NCBI RefSeq assembly: GCF_040892545.1
Contig: NZ_CP156079.1
Location: 1-64,000 of the forward strand
Direction of reading: 5' to 3'
Length of the DNA stretch: 64,000 nt
Source: Paracidovorax avenae
GTDB lineage: Bacteria; Pseudomonadota; Gammaproteobacteria; Burkholderiales; Burkholderiaceae_C
Shown here: positions 45,794 to 55,608 of the stretch, piece after piece
Layout: every line of letters begins with the position of its first letter
How positions within the stretch are numbered: the stretch's first letter is position 1
Notes under the pieces: generated by a model
The model's input: only the letters and a program-made list of their open reading frames with translations
Databases searched by the model: none
Told to the model about the DNA's origin: nothing
Program-made: the position numbers and the translations under genes

Positions 45794-46042
45794 GTGACCG
45801 ACGCAGTGCAACGCCCCGAACTCCCCGACCACCTCTCCATCGACCCGCGCAGCAAGTTCCACGTGCCCGCCGTCTTCGAGCACGACATCGGCATCCGCTT
45901 CAACGGCAAGGAGCGTTTCGACGTGGAAGAGTATTGCGTGAGCGAAGGCTGGATCAAGGTGCCGGCCGGCAAGACGGTGGACCGCAAGGGCCGGCCGCTG
46001 CTCCTCACGCTCAAGGGGACGGTGGAAGCGTTCTATAAGTAA
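45794..46042 (+). CDS. DUF3297 family protein
   Basis: 82 residues, GTG start. The sequence PRSKFHVPAVFEHDIGIRFN followed by GKERFDVEEYCVSEGWIKVP and GKTVDRKGRPLLLTLKG is the conserved core of DUF3297, a small soluble protein widespread in Proteobacteria with no known function. It stands 102 bases after the SpmA/B-type gene, same strand, and converges on the STY0301-type gene, ending three bases before that gene's stop codon. Confidence 0.9.
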   Translation: MTDAVQRPELPDHLSIDPRSKFHVPAVFEHDIGIRFNGKERFDVEEYCVSEGWIKVPAGKTVDRKGRPLLLTLKGTVEAFYK

Positions 46043-46045
46043 AAG

Positions 46046-46600
46046 TCACTCGCACCGGAATCGCACCTGCAGCGCCGGTGGATCTCCGGCGGTGCGCGAC
46101 ATGGCCGTGCACCGCTTCGCCCCATCGTCCATGCGCTGCACCAGTCGCACCGTGCCTCCCGCGTAGTCGCACGAAGCGAACTTGCCTTGCGGGTAGTCCC
46201 CCTCGAACACCCACGTGGCGGTGGATTCGCTTTTCGCCCCTTTCGTGCCCTTGCCGGGTTTGTCCGACGTGGGCACCAGCGCGGCACCCTGGGCGGGCGG
46301 GCCGTCGAAGAAGTTGTAGCCGGTCAGGCGCAGCGGGCGCGCATCCAGCACGATCTCCGTGCCTGCGGGCAGGCCGGATGCCGTGGCCCGGGGGGCTTCG
46401 AGCTGGACCGTGGCCGGGCATTCCAGCGCGGCGGACGCAGCCGTACCGTTGGCCGTGGCCGCCGTAGCCGCGCCGGGCAGGCCGGTGGCCGCGACGAGGA
46501 GGCAGGCCAGGGTCGCGGACCGGCTGGCCGTGAAGGGGAGGGCAGAAGCTGGAGGCATCATGGAGATCCCGGTGTCGTTCTTCGTGTGCACCTTCATCAT
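46046..46600 (-). CDS. STY0301-like secreted protein, putative immunity protein
   Basis: 184 residues. An N-terminal hydrophobic signal sequence (ATLACLLVAATGLPGAATA) sends it to the periplasm; an internal ATG near codon 14 would give a tidier signal peptide. The mature part has four cysteines (ECPATV, SCDYAGG, RCTAMS, RFRCE) and reads like the STY0301 family (YNFFDGPP, PLRLTGYN). Its start overlaps the BPSL0067-type gene by four bases (ATGA). A periplasmic partner encoded after a putative amidase fits an immunity role; this is inference from order and export. Confidence 0.72.
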   Translation of the reverse strand: MMKVHTKNDTGISMMPPASALPFTASRSATLACLLVAATGLPGAATAATANGTAASAALECPATVQLEAPRATASGLPAGTEIVLDARPLRLTGYNFFDGPPAQGAALVPTSDKPGKGTKGAKSESTATWVFEGDYPQGKFASCDYAGGTVRLVQRMDDGAKRCTAMSRTAGDPPALQVRFRCE

Positions 46601-46989
46601 TCGATGACGGAATACGCGGCGGCGTTGTTGCTCGGGTCGGCGAAGTCGCCGTTCTTGCGCTGGGGCTTGGGGCGCACGTAGCGCATGGACACCTTGGGCT
46701 TTTGCGTATCGCTCAGCCACTGGTCCATGATCCAGATGCCGCCGGGATCCTGCGAGATGAAGAACGCCGCATGGTTGCCCGTGGGCAGGCTGCCGTACTT
46801 GCCGGCGCTGTTGAACGTGGCGATGGCCGTGCCCTTCTTGATGTTGGCATTGCCGAACACGGTCTCGCCCTGCTTCCAGTTGCTGGTGTGCGGCAGGTGG
46901 GCATAGTGCTGGAGGAGCGCCACGCAGTGCTTGCTGCCGACCTTGTCGGTTCCCTCGAGCGCTGCGGCATTCTGGTAGATGTATGGCAT
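46597..46989 (-). CDS. BPSL0067-family putative cysteine amidase effector
   Basis: 130 residues, no signal peptide. VGSKHCVALLQHYAHLP holds a cysteine at the start of a helix and GNHAAFFISQDPGGIWIMDQW a histidine on a strand, the NlpC/P60-CHAP arrangement of small amidases. The family name refers to a Burkholderia pseudomallei protein; members are often linked with secreted or type VI effector loci. Cytoplasmic synthesis without a signal plus a periplasmic partner next door suggests a peptidoglycan-targeting effector. No VgrG or other type VI gene is in the window. Confidence 0.75.
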   Translation of the reverse strand: MPYIYQNAAALEGTDKVGSKHCVALLQHYAHLPHTSNWKQGETVFGNANIKKGTAIATFNSAGKYGSLPTGNHAAFFISQDPGGIWIMDQWLSDTQKPKVSMRYVRPKPQRKNGDFADPSNNAAAYSVIE

Positions 46990-47065
46990 CGGTTGTGTGA
47001 TGGTCGCGCAAAGGAGGCGATCCTAGTCGGCCTCGCCCGGTTTGCCGTGGCTGTTTCCAATCGTT

Positions 47066-48256
47066 TCAAACGCGCTCGAAAATGGCTGCGATGCCCTGGC
47101 CGCCACCGATGCACATGGTGACCAGCGCATAGCGGCCGCCCGTGCGGTGCAGCTCGGCGATGGCCTTGGTGGTGATGATGGCGCCCGTGGCGCCGACGGG
47201 GTGGCCGAGCGAGATGCCCGAGCCGTTCGGGTTCACCTTGGCCGGGTCCAGGCCCAGTTCCTGGATCACGGCGCACGCCTGGGCGGCAAAGGCTTCGTTG
47301 GCCTCGATCACGTCCATGTCCTGCACCGACAGGCCCGTGCGCTGCAGCACTGCGCGCGTGGCGGGCACGGGGCCGATGCCCATGTAAGCCGGGTCCACCC
47401 CGGCGTGTGCGTAGCCGACCAGGCGCGCCAGCGGCCTGGCACCCAGCGCGGCCGCGCGGTCGCCCGCCACCAGCACCACGGCGGCCGCGCCGTCGTTGAT
47501 GCCCGAGGCGTTGCCCGCGGTGACCGTGCCGCCGTCCTTCCTGAACGCGGGCTTCATGCCGGCCAGCACCTCGACCGTGGTGCCGCCACGCACGTGCTCG
47601 TCGGTGTCGAACAGGGTGGTCGTGCCTTTGCGGCCGGGGATTTCCACCGGAACGATCTGCTCCTTGAAATAGCCCGCCTCGATGGCGGCCGCCGCGCGGC
47701 GCTGGCTCTCGGCGGCCAATTGGTCCTGCGCCTCGCGGCCGATGCGGTAGCGCTCGGCCACGTTCTCGGCGGTGATGCCCATGTGCATCTTCTGCCAGGG
47801 GTCGTGCAGGATGCCCAGCATGTAGTCGATGCTCTTCGCATCGCCCATGCGCGCGCCCCAGCGGGCGGCGGTGTCGAAATAGGGGCCCCGGCTCATCGAC
47901 TCGCTGCCGCCGCCGATCGCCACGTCGCAATCGCCCAGCGCGATGGCCTGCGCCGCCGACACGATGGCCTGCAGGCCCGAGCCGCACAGACGGTTGACAT
48001 TGAAGGCCGGCGTCTCCACCGGGCAGCCCGCATCGATGGCGGCCACGCGCGAGAGGTAGGCATCCTTCGTGTCGGTGGGGATCACGTTGCCCATCACCAC
48101 ATGCCCCACCGCATCGGCCGCGATGCCGCTGCGCTCGATGGCCGCGCGCACGGCGGTGGTGGCGAGCTGGGTGTTGGGAATGTCCTTGAGCGAGCCGCCG
48201 AAGGTGCCGATGGCGGTGCGGGCGATGGAGGCGATGAGGATGTCGCGGGAGGTCAT
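47066..48256 (-). CDS. Acetyl-CoA acetyltransferase (thiolase)
   Basis: 396 residues, biosynthetic-type thiolase: condenses two acetyl-CoA or cleaves 3-ketoacyl-CoA. The acylated cysteine is in [11 protein letters not shown], the histidine in [11 protein letters not shown], and the second cysteine in [19 protein letters not shown] is also present. ATG 48256 ([17 protein letters not shown]) is preceded by GAAGGACTT; a 25-codon extension lacks family similarity. phbA or atoB roles cannot be separated by sequence alone. No partner genes are adjacent. Confidence 0.94.
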   Translation of the reverse strand: MTSRDILIASIARTAIGTFGGSLKDIPNTQLATTAVRAAIERSGIAADAVGHVVMGNVIPTDTKDAYLSRVAAIDAGCPVETPAFNVNRLCGSGLQAIVSAAQAIALGDCDVAIGGGSESMSRGPYFDTAARWGARMGDAKSIDYMLGILHDPWQKMHMGITAENVAERYRIGREAQDQLAAESQRRAAAAIEAGYFKEQIVPVEIPGRKGTTTLFDTDEHVRGGTTVEVLAGMKPAFRKDGGTVTAGNASGINDGAAAVVLVAGDRAAALGARPLARLVGYAHAGVDPAYMGIGPVPATRAVLQRTGLSVQDMDVIEANEAFAAQACAVIQELGLDPAKVNPNGSGISLGHPVGATGAIITTKAIAELHRTGGRYALVTMCIGGGQGIAAIFERV

Positions 48257-48393
48257 GGCTGCAAGTCCTTCAGGAAAATAAGAGCGGGAAGATCGATTCC
48301 ACCAGCAGAACCCAAGCCGCTCGGTGTTCATTGACCCAGAGGGTTTTATAAGCTGTTGATTTGAAATGACATTTTTAGAAGTAAAGCAATGCT

Positions 48394-50079
48394 TTACCTC
48401 TTTGGGTTAAACCCTGGTTTAAACACCGCTGCATCCGCCAGATACCAACGGGCCCAGCGTCTTTGGCCGACGACGCCGATCGAACCATCATTGCGGAGCT
48501 CATCCAGCAGCTTTTGCACGGCTTTCATGGTGAGCGATGGCAGCACCTGGCGGAATTCGCTCAGCGGGGCGCCTGCCTCACCTTGGTCTTTGAGGTGCTG
48601 CAGCAATAGAGCCTTGTTGGTTCCACGGTCCAACCCCCGTCTGCGGGTATAGGTGCCTTTGCTGCCCAACGTCGCATACAAGGCAGCTGCAAGCATGTAT
48701 CTGGCGGTCTTTCCCCGTCCCATTACCTCGATCGCACCCACCTCTGCCAGAGTGGGCAGGCGTTCCTGCAACTCCGGCGTCAGAGCGCGATCCTGCTCCA
48801 GGCGCTCCAATGCCAGATAGTCCAGCGTTGAGAAGCTGCGCAATCTTTCCTCTCCCAGCCGCTCCATGAACCGCACGAACGCCGGGTTGCGCACGCCGCC
48901 TTCCAGCGTCAGCCGCACCTCGTGCGCAGCAGTGCCCGCGAAACTGGGCAGCGGCTTGCCTTGGCGCACAGCGCTCTCCATCATCAGGTTGAGGCCCTGG
49001 CCCGAGCGTTCGATCAACCCGCAGCGCGCAAGCGCCTCGGCCAGACGGCGATTGCGCGGATTTTGCTGGTCGATGATGTTCTCGGGCGTGATGCCCGCTG
49101 GCAAGCCGCCGGGACTCACCACCTCCAGCCGCTTGGCGAACTGGCGCACGAAGATGGAACCACCCAGCCGATAGTCTCGGTGGGCCACGGCGTTCAGCAA
49201 GGCCTCGCGGACTGGCACTTCGTCGAAGGTGGGCAGATCCATGCGGAAGAAATCGTCCTGGTAGCTTTGCCGGTCGTTGCGCAGGTTGATCTTTTTCCAC
49301 AGTGCGTCTTGCCAGGAGAAAAAGCCTGCGCGGTACTCCTCCCGGTCGGCGGCAGGTCCAGCCGCTTCGGACGAGCGGTATTCGAACACCAGCTCGGCCT
49401 GGGCCAGCCATCGCGTGAGGCCCGCGCGCGTACCGAACAGGATGAGCGCCGCATAGCTCATCTGGTCGCCTTCCACCAGCAATTCGGCATCGCGCAGGGT
49501 CTGCAGATCGCTCAGATCGCGTCTGCGCAAGTCGCCAGTCTTCCTGGCCCAGCGCTCGCGAAAGAGCGCAATCGAGCCAGGGTCCAGATCCGCCAGCGTG
49601 GCACCAGGGCAGGGTTGTGCCGAAAAGTCGGGGCCCGTCTCGGCAAAGATGTCGCGTAATTCCGGTCCTTTCAACGCTACGAGGTCGTCACCCGCGCGTT
49701 TGAAATACTGACCGTCGATCTCCCATGCAGTGCCGGGCAACCGGGAAGGGACATGAATGATCACGACTCGACCCTCGGGCAGATGAAGCTCTTCGACCGG
49801 GATGCGGTGCCCCAGCCGTTGGTGCAGACCTGCTTCCGCGCGCTCGGGGGCTTCAAATGCAGACGAACCCACGATGCGGCGTGGCCGTTTGTCCGTTACG
49901 CCCAACACCATGGTGCCACCCCCTTCATTGGCCAGTGCCACACAGTACTTGAGCAACTTCTCGAAGTCGTAGCGCTGCTTGGCCTCCTTGAACTCCAGGC
50001 GTTGGCCTTCGGGCTCAAGCAGCCACTGTTGGAACTGGGCGAGGGAGGTAGGCATGTCGGCAGGCGAGGTGGAATGCAT
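48394..50079 (-). CDS. AlbA_2/Schlafen-like putative DNA-binding protein
   Basis: 561 residues. The N-terminal 130 ([36 protein letters not shown]) form an AlbA_2 domain, a Schlafen-related nucleic-acid-binding fold. The middle, with [22 protein letters not shown], is the RecG-related ATP-binding-like region found in these proteins, and the C-terminus has winged-helix character. Such genes are often linked to regulation or defence; the function is unknown. The start may be at ATG 50055 (MPTSLAQF). Flanked by 137 and 90 non-coding bases, so it stands alone. Confidence 0.82.
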   Translation of the reverse strand: MHSTSPADMPTSLAQFQQWLLEPEGQRLEFKEAKQRYDFEKLLKYCVALANEGGGTMVLGVTDKRPRRIVGSSAFEAPERAEAGLHQRLGHRIPVEELHLPEGRVVIIHVPSRLPGTAWEIDGQYFKRAGDDLVALKGPELRDIFAETGPDFSAQPCPGATLADLDPGSIALFRERWARKTGDLRRRDLSDLQTLRDAELLVEGDQMSYAALILFGTRAGLTRWLAQAELVFEYRSSEAAGPAADREEYRAGFFSWQDALWKKINLRNDRQSYQDDFFRMDLPTFDEVPVREALLNAVAHRDYRLGGSIFVRQFAKRLEVVSPGGLPAGITPENIIDQQNPRNRRLAEALARCGLIERSGQGLNLMMESAVRQGKPLPSFAGTAAHEVRLTLEGGVRNPAFVRFMERLGEERLRSFSTLDYLALERLEQDRALTPELQERLPTLAEVGAIEVMGRGKTARYMLAAALYATLGSKGTYTRRRGLDRGTNKALLLQHLKDQGEAGAPLSEFRQVLPSLTMKAVQKLLDELRNDGSIGVVGQRRWARWYLADAAVFKPGFNPKR

Positions 50080-50169
50080 TGGAGTTTATGGATTCCAACG
50101 GCACTGCCAAACCTGCAAGGGACAACATGCCGAGAATTGGCATCGCTTGCCTGCTCTGCGTTTCAGCCT

Positions 50170-50655
50170 TCAGCCGCTTCCCGCCAGGTCATCCAGGATC
50201 GGACAATCCGGCCGCCCATCCCCCTGGCAGCAGCCCACCAGCTGCTGCAGCGAGCGCTGCATGGCCTGCATGGCGGCGATGCGGCGGCCCAGGTCGTCGA
50301 TGTGGGCCTGGGCGATGCGCTTGACCTCGCGGCTGGCGCGGCGCTGGTCCTGCCAGAGGCCGAGCAGGGCGGCGATCTCTTCCATGGAGAAACCCAGGTC
50401 GCGCGCGCGGCGGATGAAGCGCAGGGTGTGGACATCCGCTTCGGTGTACTGGCGGTAGCCGCTGTCCGTGCGCGCCACGTCCCGCAGCAGGCCGAGTGCT
50501 TCGTAGTGGCGGACCATGCGCTGCGAGACGCCCGCCCGCGCGGCAGCCGTGCCGATGGGCACGGGACCGGCCGCCGCCGTGGCCGGGGATTCCTGTGCCG
50601 TGCCGGATGGCGGGTTCGTGCGCCCGGCGCGGCGTCGCTTCTGTGCCGCGCTCAT
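50170..50655 (-). CDS. cueR: CueR-type copper-responsive MerR regulator
   Basis: 161 residues. A disordered N-terminal tail of about 30 residues precedes the MerR helix-turn-helix (PIGTAAARAGVSQRMVRHYE, GLLRDVARTDSGYRQY). The dimerisation helix follows, and the metal-binding loop VGCCQGDGRPDCPILDDL has the two cysteines of CueR around GDxxPDCPIL. It should sense Cu(I) and activate copA. Its start overlaps the copZ stop by four bases, so copZ and cueR are made together. Confidence 0.93.
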   Translation of the reverse strand: MSAAQKRRRAGRTNPPSGTAQESPATAAAGPVPIGTAAARAGVSQRMVRHYEALGLLRDVARTDSGYRQYTEADVHTLRFIRRARDLGFSMEEIAALLGLWQDQRRASREVKRIAQAHIDDLGRRIAAMQAMQRSLQQLVGCCQGDGRPDCPILDDLAGSG

Positions 50656-50849
50656 GCGGCGACGGTGTAGCCCTCTTCGGTGATGGCGGCGGCCAGTGCC
50701 TCGCGGGGGCTGTCGCTTTCCACTACGACGCGGCCGGTGGGCAGGTCCACCTGCACGGTGGCGTCGGTATCGACGCCGCGCACGGCGTGGACGACGGCGC
50801 GTTCGCAGTGGCCGCAGGTCATGCCCTGGACCTGGAAGCTGTGTTGCAT
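50652..50849 (-). CDS. copZ: Copper chaperone CopZ-like (HMA domain)
   Basis: 65 residues, a single heavy-metal-associated domain: QVQGMTCGHCERAVVHAV gives the MTCxxC copper site, and ITEEGYTVA ends the fold. It delivers Cu(I) to the CopA exporter. It forms a two-gene unit with cueR, divergent from copA across a 141-base gap that contains the CueR-type promoter. Confidence 0.93.
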   Translation of the reverse strand: MQHSFQVQGMTCGHCERAVVHAVRGVDTDATVQVDLPTGRVVVESDSPREALAAAITEEGYTVAA

Positions 50850-50953
50850 GGCGGTCTCCTTTTCGAGAATCGGTGAAATGAACGGATGGATGTCGGTATC
50901 TTGAAGCCTGACATGGTGGCAGAGTCAAGCACCGGCCGGATGTGGCGCAGGCC

Positions 50954-50984
50954 TTGACCTTGCCATGATGTCAGGGGTTAAGGT
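50954..50984 (+). promoter_or_regulatory. CueR-type promoter of copA
   Basis: TTGACC (50954-50959) and TAAGGT (50979-50984) are separated by 19 bases, the abnormally long spacing of MerR-family promoters. CCTT at 50958 and AAGG at 50980 form the outer ends of an interrupted dyad over the spacer, the expected CueR position. The copA ATG is at 50991, so the leader is very short. Confidence 0.7.
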
Positions 50985-50990
50985 GCCGGC

Positions 50991-53294
50991 ATGGATGCTT
51001 CCCCCGATTCTTCCTCCGTCCCGTCTTCCACTCCGGCCACCACGTCCGCGCTGGTGGAGCGGTCCCTGGACCTGGGCATCGGCGGCATGACCTGCGCGAG
51101 CTGTTCGGGCCGGGTGGAGCGCGCACTGCGCAAGGTGCCGGGCGTGCGCAGCGCCGAGGTCAACCTGGCCACCGAGCGCGCGCACGTGGTCTATGCCGCC
51201 GCGCCGGACAGCACGCCGGCCTCCATGGACGGGCTGCTGCGCCGCGCCGTGCGCCATGCGGGCTACGAGCCGCACGCGGCGGATGCACCGGAGCCGCCGG
51301 ATGCGGCCTCGCCCTGGGCCGGATTCGGACCGGTGGCGGCGGGCATCGCGCTGTCGCTGCCGCTGGTGCTGCCCATGCTCGGCGGCCTGGCGGGGCGGGA
51401 CTGGATGCCGCCGGCCTGGCTGCAGTGGCTGCTGGCCACGCCCGTGCAGTTCGTGCTGGGCGCACGCTTCTACCGGGCGGGCTGGCATGCGCTGCGCGCG
51501 CGCGCCGGCAACATGGATCTGCTCGTGGCCATCGGCACCAGCGCGGCCTATGGCCTGTCGCTGTGGCTCTGGCTCGCGTCCGGGCATGGGACGGGGCATG
51601 CGCCGCACCTGTACTTCGAGGCCTCGGCCGTGGTGATCACCCTGGTGCTGCTGGGCAAGTGGCTGGAGGCCCGCGCCAAGCGGCAGACCACGGCGGCGAT
51701 CCGGGCGCTGCACGCGCTGCGGCCGGACGCCGCGCACTGGATCGGACCGGACGGCGAGGTGGACCTGCCCGTGGCCGAGCTGATGGCAGGGGACCGCATC
51801 GCCGTGCGTCCTGGCGAACGCCTGCCGGTGGACGGCACGGTGCTCGAAGGGCATACGCAGGTGGACGAATCCATGCTGACCGGCGAGCCGCTGCCGGTGG
51901 CGCGCGTGCCGGGCGACGCGGTGACGGGTGGATCGGTGAACGGCGACGGCCGCGTGGTGGTGCGGGTGACGGCCGTGGGCGCGGAGACGGTGCTGGCGCG
52001 CATCATCCGGCTGGTGGAGGACGCGCAGGCCGCCAAGGCGCCGATCCAGCGGCTGGTGGACCGGGTCTCCGCCGTGTTCGTGCCGGTGGTGCTGGCGCTG
52101 GCACTGTGCACGCTGCTGGGCTGGCTCGTGTCGGGTGCGGGCCTGGAGGCGGCGCTCATCCATGCCGTGGCCGTGCTGGTGATCGCCTGCCCCTGCGCGC
52201 TGGGCCTGGCCACGCCGGCCGCGATCATGGCGGGCACCGGCGTGGCCGCGCGGCACGGCATCCTCATCAAGGACGCGGAGGCGCTGGAGGCTGCGCACGG
52301 CGTGGACACCGTCGCCTTCGACAAGACGGGCACCCTGACGCTGGGCCGTCCCCGCCTGCAGGCGTTCGAGCCAGCGCCCGGGCAGGACGCGCAGAGGCTG
52401 CTGGCGACCGCGGCTGCGCTGCAGGCGGGCAGCGGGCATCCGCTGGCACATGCCACGCTGCAGGCTGCGCGCGAGCGAGGCCTGGCGCTGCCCCAGGCCG
52501 CGGAAGCCGCGAGTGCGGTTCCGGGCCAGGGCGTGGAGGGCCGGACCGGGGGCGCGCTCTGGCGCATGGGCAGCCTGCGCTGGATGGCCGCGCTGGGCGC
52601 CGCGGTGCCGCAGCCGCTGGACGAGCGCGCGCGCGCGCTGCAGGACGGCGGTGCCACGGTATCCGCGCTGGCCGAGCAGTTGCCGGAGGGCGGGCATGCC
52701 GTGCGTGCCGTGCTGGCGTTCGGGGACGAGCCCAAGCCCGGTGCGGCCGCGGCCATCGAGTCCCTGCGGTCGCGGGGGCTGCGGGTGGTCATGCTGTCGG
52801 GCGACAACCGCGGGGCCGCCGAGGCGATGGCACGGCAACTGGGCCTGCGGCCCGAAACGGGCGAGGTCGTGGCCGAGGTGCTGCCGGGCGGCAAGGCCGA
52901 GCGCGTGGCGGAACTCCAACGCGGCGGTGTGAAAGCCCAGGGGGGGCTCAGGCGCGTGGTGGCCATGGTGGGGGACGGCGTGAACGATGCGCCCGCGCTG
53001 GCGGCGGCCGACGTGGGCATCGCCATGGGCAATGGTACCGACGTGGCCATGCATGCGGCCGGCATCACGCTCATGCGGGGCGATCCGGCCCTGGTGGCGG
53101 CCGCCATCGACATATCCCGGCGCACGGTGGTCAAGATACGGCAAAACCTGTTCTGGGCGTTCGTGTACAACGCTGCGGGCATTCCGCTGGCCGCGCTGGG
53201 CTACCTCAGTCCGGTGGTGGCGGGGGCGGCCATGGCGCTCAGTTCGGTGAGCGTGCTGGCAAATGCCTTGTTGTTGAAGCGTTGGCGCCTTTGA
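50991..53294 (+). CDS. copA: Copper-exporting P1B-type ATPase
   Basis: 767 residues, pumps Cu(I) out of the cytoplasm. One N-terminal HMA domain (GGMTCASC, Cys35/Cys38), then transmembrane helices, the actuator motif TGEPLPVAR, the membrane copper site CPC at 400-402, the phosphorylated Asp444 in DKTGTLT, the GSGHPLAHA nucleotide loop, and [20 protein letters not shown]. Only one HMA domain, against two in E. coli CopA. Divergent from copZ-cueR with the CueR-type promoter immediately upstream. Confidence 0.96.
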   Translation: MDASPDSSSVPSSTPATTSALVERSLDLGIGGMTCASCSGRVERALRKVPGVRSAEVNLATERAHVVYAAAPDSTPASMDGLLRRAVRHAGYEPHAADAPEPPDAASPWAGFGPVAAGIALSLPLVLPMLGGLAGRDWMPPAWLQWLLATPVQFVLGARFYRAGWHALRARAGNMDLLVAIGTSAAYGLSLWLWLASGHGTGHAPHLYFEASAVVITLVLLGKWLEARAKRQTTAAIRALHALRPDAAHWIGPDGEVDLPVAELMAGDRIAVRPGERLPVDGTVLEGHTQVDESMLTGEPLPVARVPGDAVTGGSVNGDGRVVVRVTAVGAETVLARIIRLVEDAQAAKAPIQRLVDRVSAVFVPVVLALALCTLLGWLVSGAGLEAALIHAVAVLVIACPCALGLATPAAIMAGTGVAARHGILIKDAEALEAAHGVDTVAFDKTGTLTLGRPRLQAFEPAPGQDAQRLLATAAALQAGSGHPLAHATLQAARERGLALPQAAEAASAVPGQGVEGRTGGALWRMGSLRWMAALGAAVPQPLDERARALQDGGATVSALAEQLPEGGHAVRAVLAFGDEPKPGAAAAIESLRSRGLRVVMLSGDNRGAAEAMARQLGLRPETGEVVAEVLPGGKAERVAELQRGGVKAQGGLRRVVAMVGDGVNDAPALAAADVGIAMGNGTDVAMHAAGITLMRGDPALVAAAIDISRRTVVKIRQNLFWAFVYNAAGIPLAALGYLSPVVAGAAMALSSVSVLANALLLKRWRL

Positions 53295-53398
53295 GAATTG
53301 CAATCGCTTCGGTTACGCTCGGCGATCGCTTTGCTACGTTTTGTTTCATTCATAGCCGGCTCGCATCGACGTGCTGGGGGGATTAGAGGAAGGCAATC

Positions 53399-55063
53399 AT
53401 GAAATTCGATTCGCTCATGCGCGGGTTCACGATCCGGGTTCGCATGCTGGGGGCCATCGGCGTCGTGCTGTGTCTGCTGGGCCTGCTCGGCGGCGCGGGC
53501 ATGCTGGGCATGTTCCGCATCCATGCGATGAGCGAGGAGTTCATCGGCCATTCCTTTTCGGAAGTGAGCGCCATGGCCGAGTTGCGCGGCGAGATGGGCA
53601 ACATCCGCCAGCACGAGAAGGACATGATCATCCAGTACGAGAAGCCAGAGGGCGTGCAGAAGTCGCACGCGGCCTGGCTGGAGAGCCTGGACCGCGCCAA
53701 GAAGGCAGCGGCGCGCTTCCAGGATGGCGGACAGGACAAGGACAACCAGCTGGCCTCCGACATCGTGAAGCGGCTCGATGCCTACCGCACCCAGTTCGCG
53801 AGCGTCGCGCGCCAGCTCGAGGCCGGCGGCTATGACAGCGCCACCATCGCCAACCGCATGAGCACCAAGGCCGTGGCGGAATTTGCCGAGGCCGACAAGC
53901 TGCTCTCCCAGCTGGACAGCGAGCTGCGCAAGGAAGTGGCGGAAGTGACCGCACGCCAGCAGTCCGTGTCCGAGCAGACCAAATGGCTGTTCGCGCTGGC
54001 GGTGGTGATCACCGTGGTGGTGGTGGTGCCGCTCACGCTGCTGAACATGAATTCCATCTGCCGTCCGCTGGTGGAGGCGCGCCGCATGGCCCAGGCCATC
54101 GCCGGCGGCGACCTGTCGCAGCGCATGCACGTGGAGGGCCGCGACGAGGTGGCCGACCTGCAGCGCTCGCTGCAGGGCATGCAGGAGGGGCTGAGCGCGC
54201 TGGTGTCGCAGGTGCGCGATGCGAGCGGCAGCATCGCCACGGCCAGCCAGGAGATCGCCTCGGGCAACCAGGACCTGTCCTCGCGCACGGAGCAGACCGC
54301 CAGCAACGCGCAGGAGGCGGTGGCCTCGCTGTCGCAGCTCACGTCCACGGTGCAGCAGACGGCCTCCTCCTCGCAGGTGGCCAACCAGCTCGTCGCCTCC
54401 GCATCGGGCATCGCCACGCGGGGTGGCGCCGTGGTGGAGCAGGCGGTGGCCAGCATGCACGAGATCTCGGCCTCCAGCCGCAAGATCGGCGACATCATCG
54501 GGCTGATCGACTCCATCGCTTTCCAGACCAACATCCTGGCGCTGAATGCGGCCGTGGAGGCCGCGCGGGCCGGCGAGCAGGGCCGGGGCTTTGCCGTGGT
54601 GGCCGGCGAGGTCCGCAGCCTCGCGCAGCGCAGCGCCCAGGCCGCCAGCGAGATCAAGGGCCTGATCGGCTCCAGCGTGGCAGCCGTGGATGGTGGCGTG
54701 CGCCACGTAGAGGATGCGGGCTCCGCCATGAAGGAGATCGTGGAGAGCGTGCAGCGCGTCTCGGACATCATCGGCGAGATCAACTCCGCCGCCGCCGAGC
54801 AGTCTTCCGGCATCGGGCAGGTCAACGGCTCCGTAGGCGAGATCGACCGCATGACCCAGCAGAATGCCGCGCTGGTGGAGCAGTCCGCTGCCGCCGCGGA
54901 ATCGCTGCGCGAACAGGCGGCCCGCCTGTCGCAGGTGGTGCAGCAGTTCCACCTGGACGATGCGGCGGTGGCGCGCCATGCCACGGCGGTACCCGGTTCC
55001 GGCGCCTATGGCGATGCGGCGGCTCTGCCGGCTGGTGGCCGGACGGCGTTGCTGTCGGCTTGA
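53399..55063 (+). CDS. Methyl-accepting chemotaxis protein
   Basis: 554 residues. TM1 about 11-37, a periplasmic four-helix-bundle sensor (about 38-193), TM2 about 195-216, a HAMP domain (CRPLVEARRMAQAIAGGDLS), then a cytoplasmic signalling hairpin whose tip reads IDSIAFQTNILALNAAVEAARAGEQGRGFAVVAGEVR. The ligand is unknown; the sensor resembles the 4HB type. The C-terminus has no pentapeptide of the NWETF type. The nearest chemotaxis or flagellar genes are outside the window. Confidence 0.95.
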   Translation: MKFDSLMRGFTIRVRMLGAIGVVLCLLGLLGGAGMLGMFRIHAMSEEFIGHSFSEVSAMAELRGEMGNIRQHEKDMIIQYEKPEGVQKSHAAWLESLDRAKKAAARFQDGGQDKDNQLASDIVKRLDAYRTQFASVARQLEAGGYDSATIANRMSTKAVAEFAEADKLLSQLDSELRKEVAEVTARQQSVSEQTKWLFALAVVITVVVVVPLTLLNMNSICRPLVEARRMAQAIAGGDLSQRMHVEGRDEVADLQRSLQGMQEGLSALVSQVRDASGSIATASQEIASGNQDLSSRTEQTASNAQEAVASLSQLTSTVQQTASSSQVANQLVASASGIATRGGAVVEQAVASMHEISASSRKIGDIIGLIDSIAFQTNILALNAAVEAARAGEQGRGFAVVAGEVRSLAQRSAQAASEIKGLIGSSVAAVDGGVRHVEDAGSAMKEIVESVQRVSDIIGEINSAAAEQSSGIGQVNGSVGEIDRMTQQNAALVEQSAAAAESLREQAARLSQVVQQFHLDDAAVARHATAVPGSGAYGDAAALPAGGRTALLSA

Positions 55064-55164
55064 TTGCAAGGCGGGGCGGGAGCAGTTCAGTTCTTCGCCC
55101 CAGCCCGCCGGACGGGACGGTTTTTCCGATTCCCAGGCGGTCTCTCACGGTGTGCTGAACTCGA

Positions 55165-55608
55165 CTATTTCAAAGGCAGGTCTGCTACCGCGTCACGCAG
55201 TTGGCGGGCCCGGGTGCTGTTGAGTTCCGTAATGCACGCCAAACGCAGGATTTCGTGAGAATTACCGGCACCACCTCCGCTCAGAGAAGCCTTGAATTTG
55301 CAGTGTGTATCGCGGTATTTATCGAAATCCTTATCGGACGCAGCCAAATCGGCCTTGGCTCGGCTGGAATATTTGGCATCTTCATCCCACTTCGACAAAG
55401 CGCTAACTGCATTTTTTGTTGCCTGTTGCAATTCAACCTGACTGTCTGAAGCCTTTTTTGCAAGGCAGTCACGCATTCCAGCTTGGGAGAATATACTGCA
55501 TTCCTCACGTAGAGCACGCTCTTCTGTGGCATGCGTGGGTGACGCCGCAATAACTGATGCGAAAAGGAAGCTCGCCGAAGATATCGCCCTGAGAACTATT
55601 TTTCGCAT
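55165..55608 (-). CDS. LprI-like lysozyme-inhibitor family protein, putative immunity
   Basis: 147 residues. A signal peptide ends near ASPTHA. The mature protein has cysteines in EECSIF, RDCLAKK, THCKF and LACITE, with CITELNSTRARQL, as in the LprI/DUF1311 lysozyme-inhibitor family. Its start lies 13 bases inside the end of the preceding lysozyme-like gene, on the same strand. A periplasmic lysozyme inhibitor translated with a lysozyme-like enzyme strongly suggests protection of the producer from its own toxin. Confidence 0.82.
   Translation of the reverse strand: MRKIVLRAISSASFLFASVIAASPTHATEERALREECSIFSQAGMRDCLAKKASDSQVELQQATKNAVSALSKWDEDAKYSSRAKADLAASDKDFDKYRDTHCKFKASLSGGGAGNSHEILRLACITELNSTRARQLRDAVADLPLK

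Noticed and set aside
55085..55130. Possible terminator after the chemoreceptor (CCCG/CGGG followed by TTTTT)
   Set aside because: The stem is only four pairs and several bases separate it from the T-run, so it is not convincing enough to annotate.
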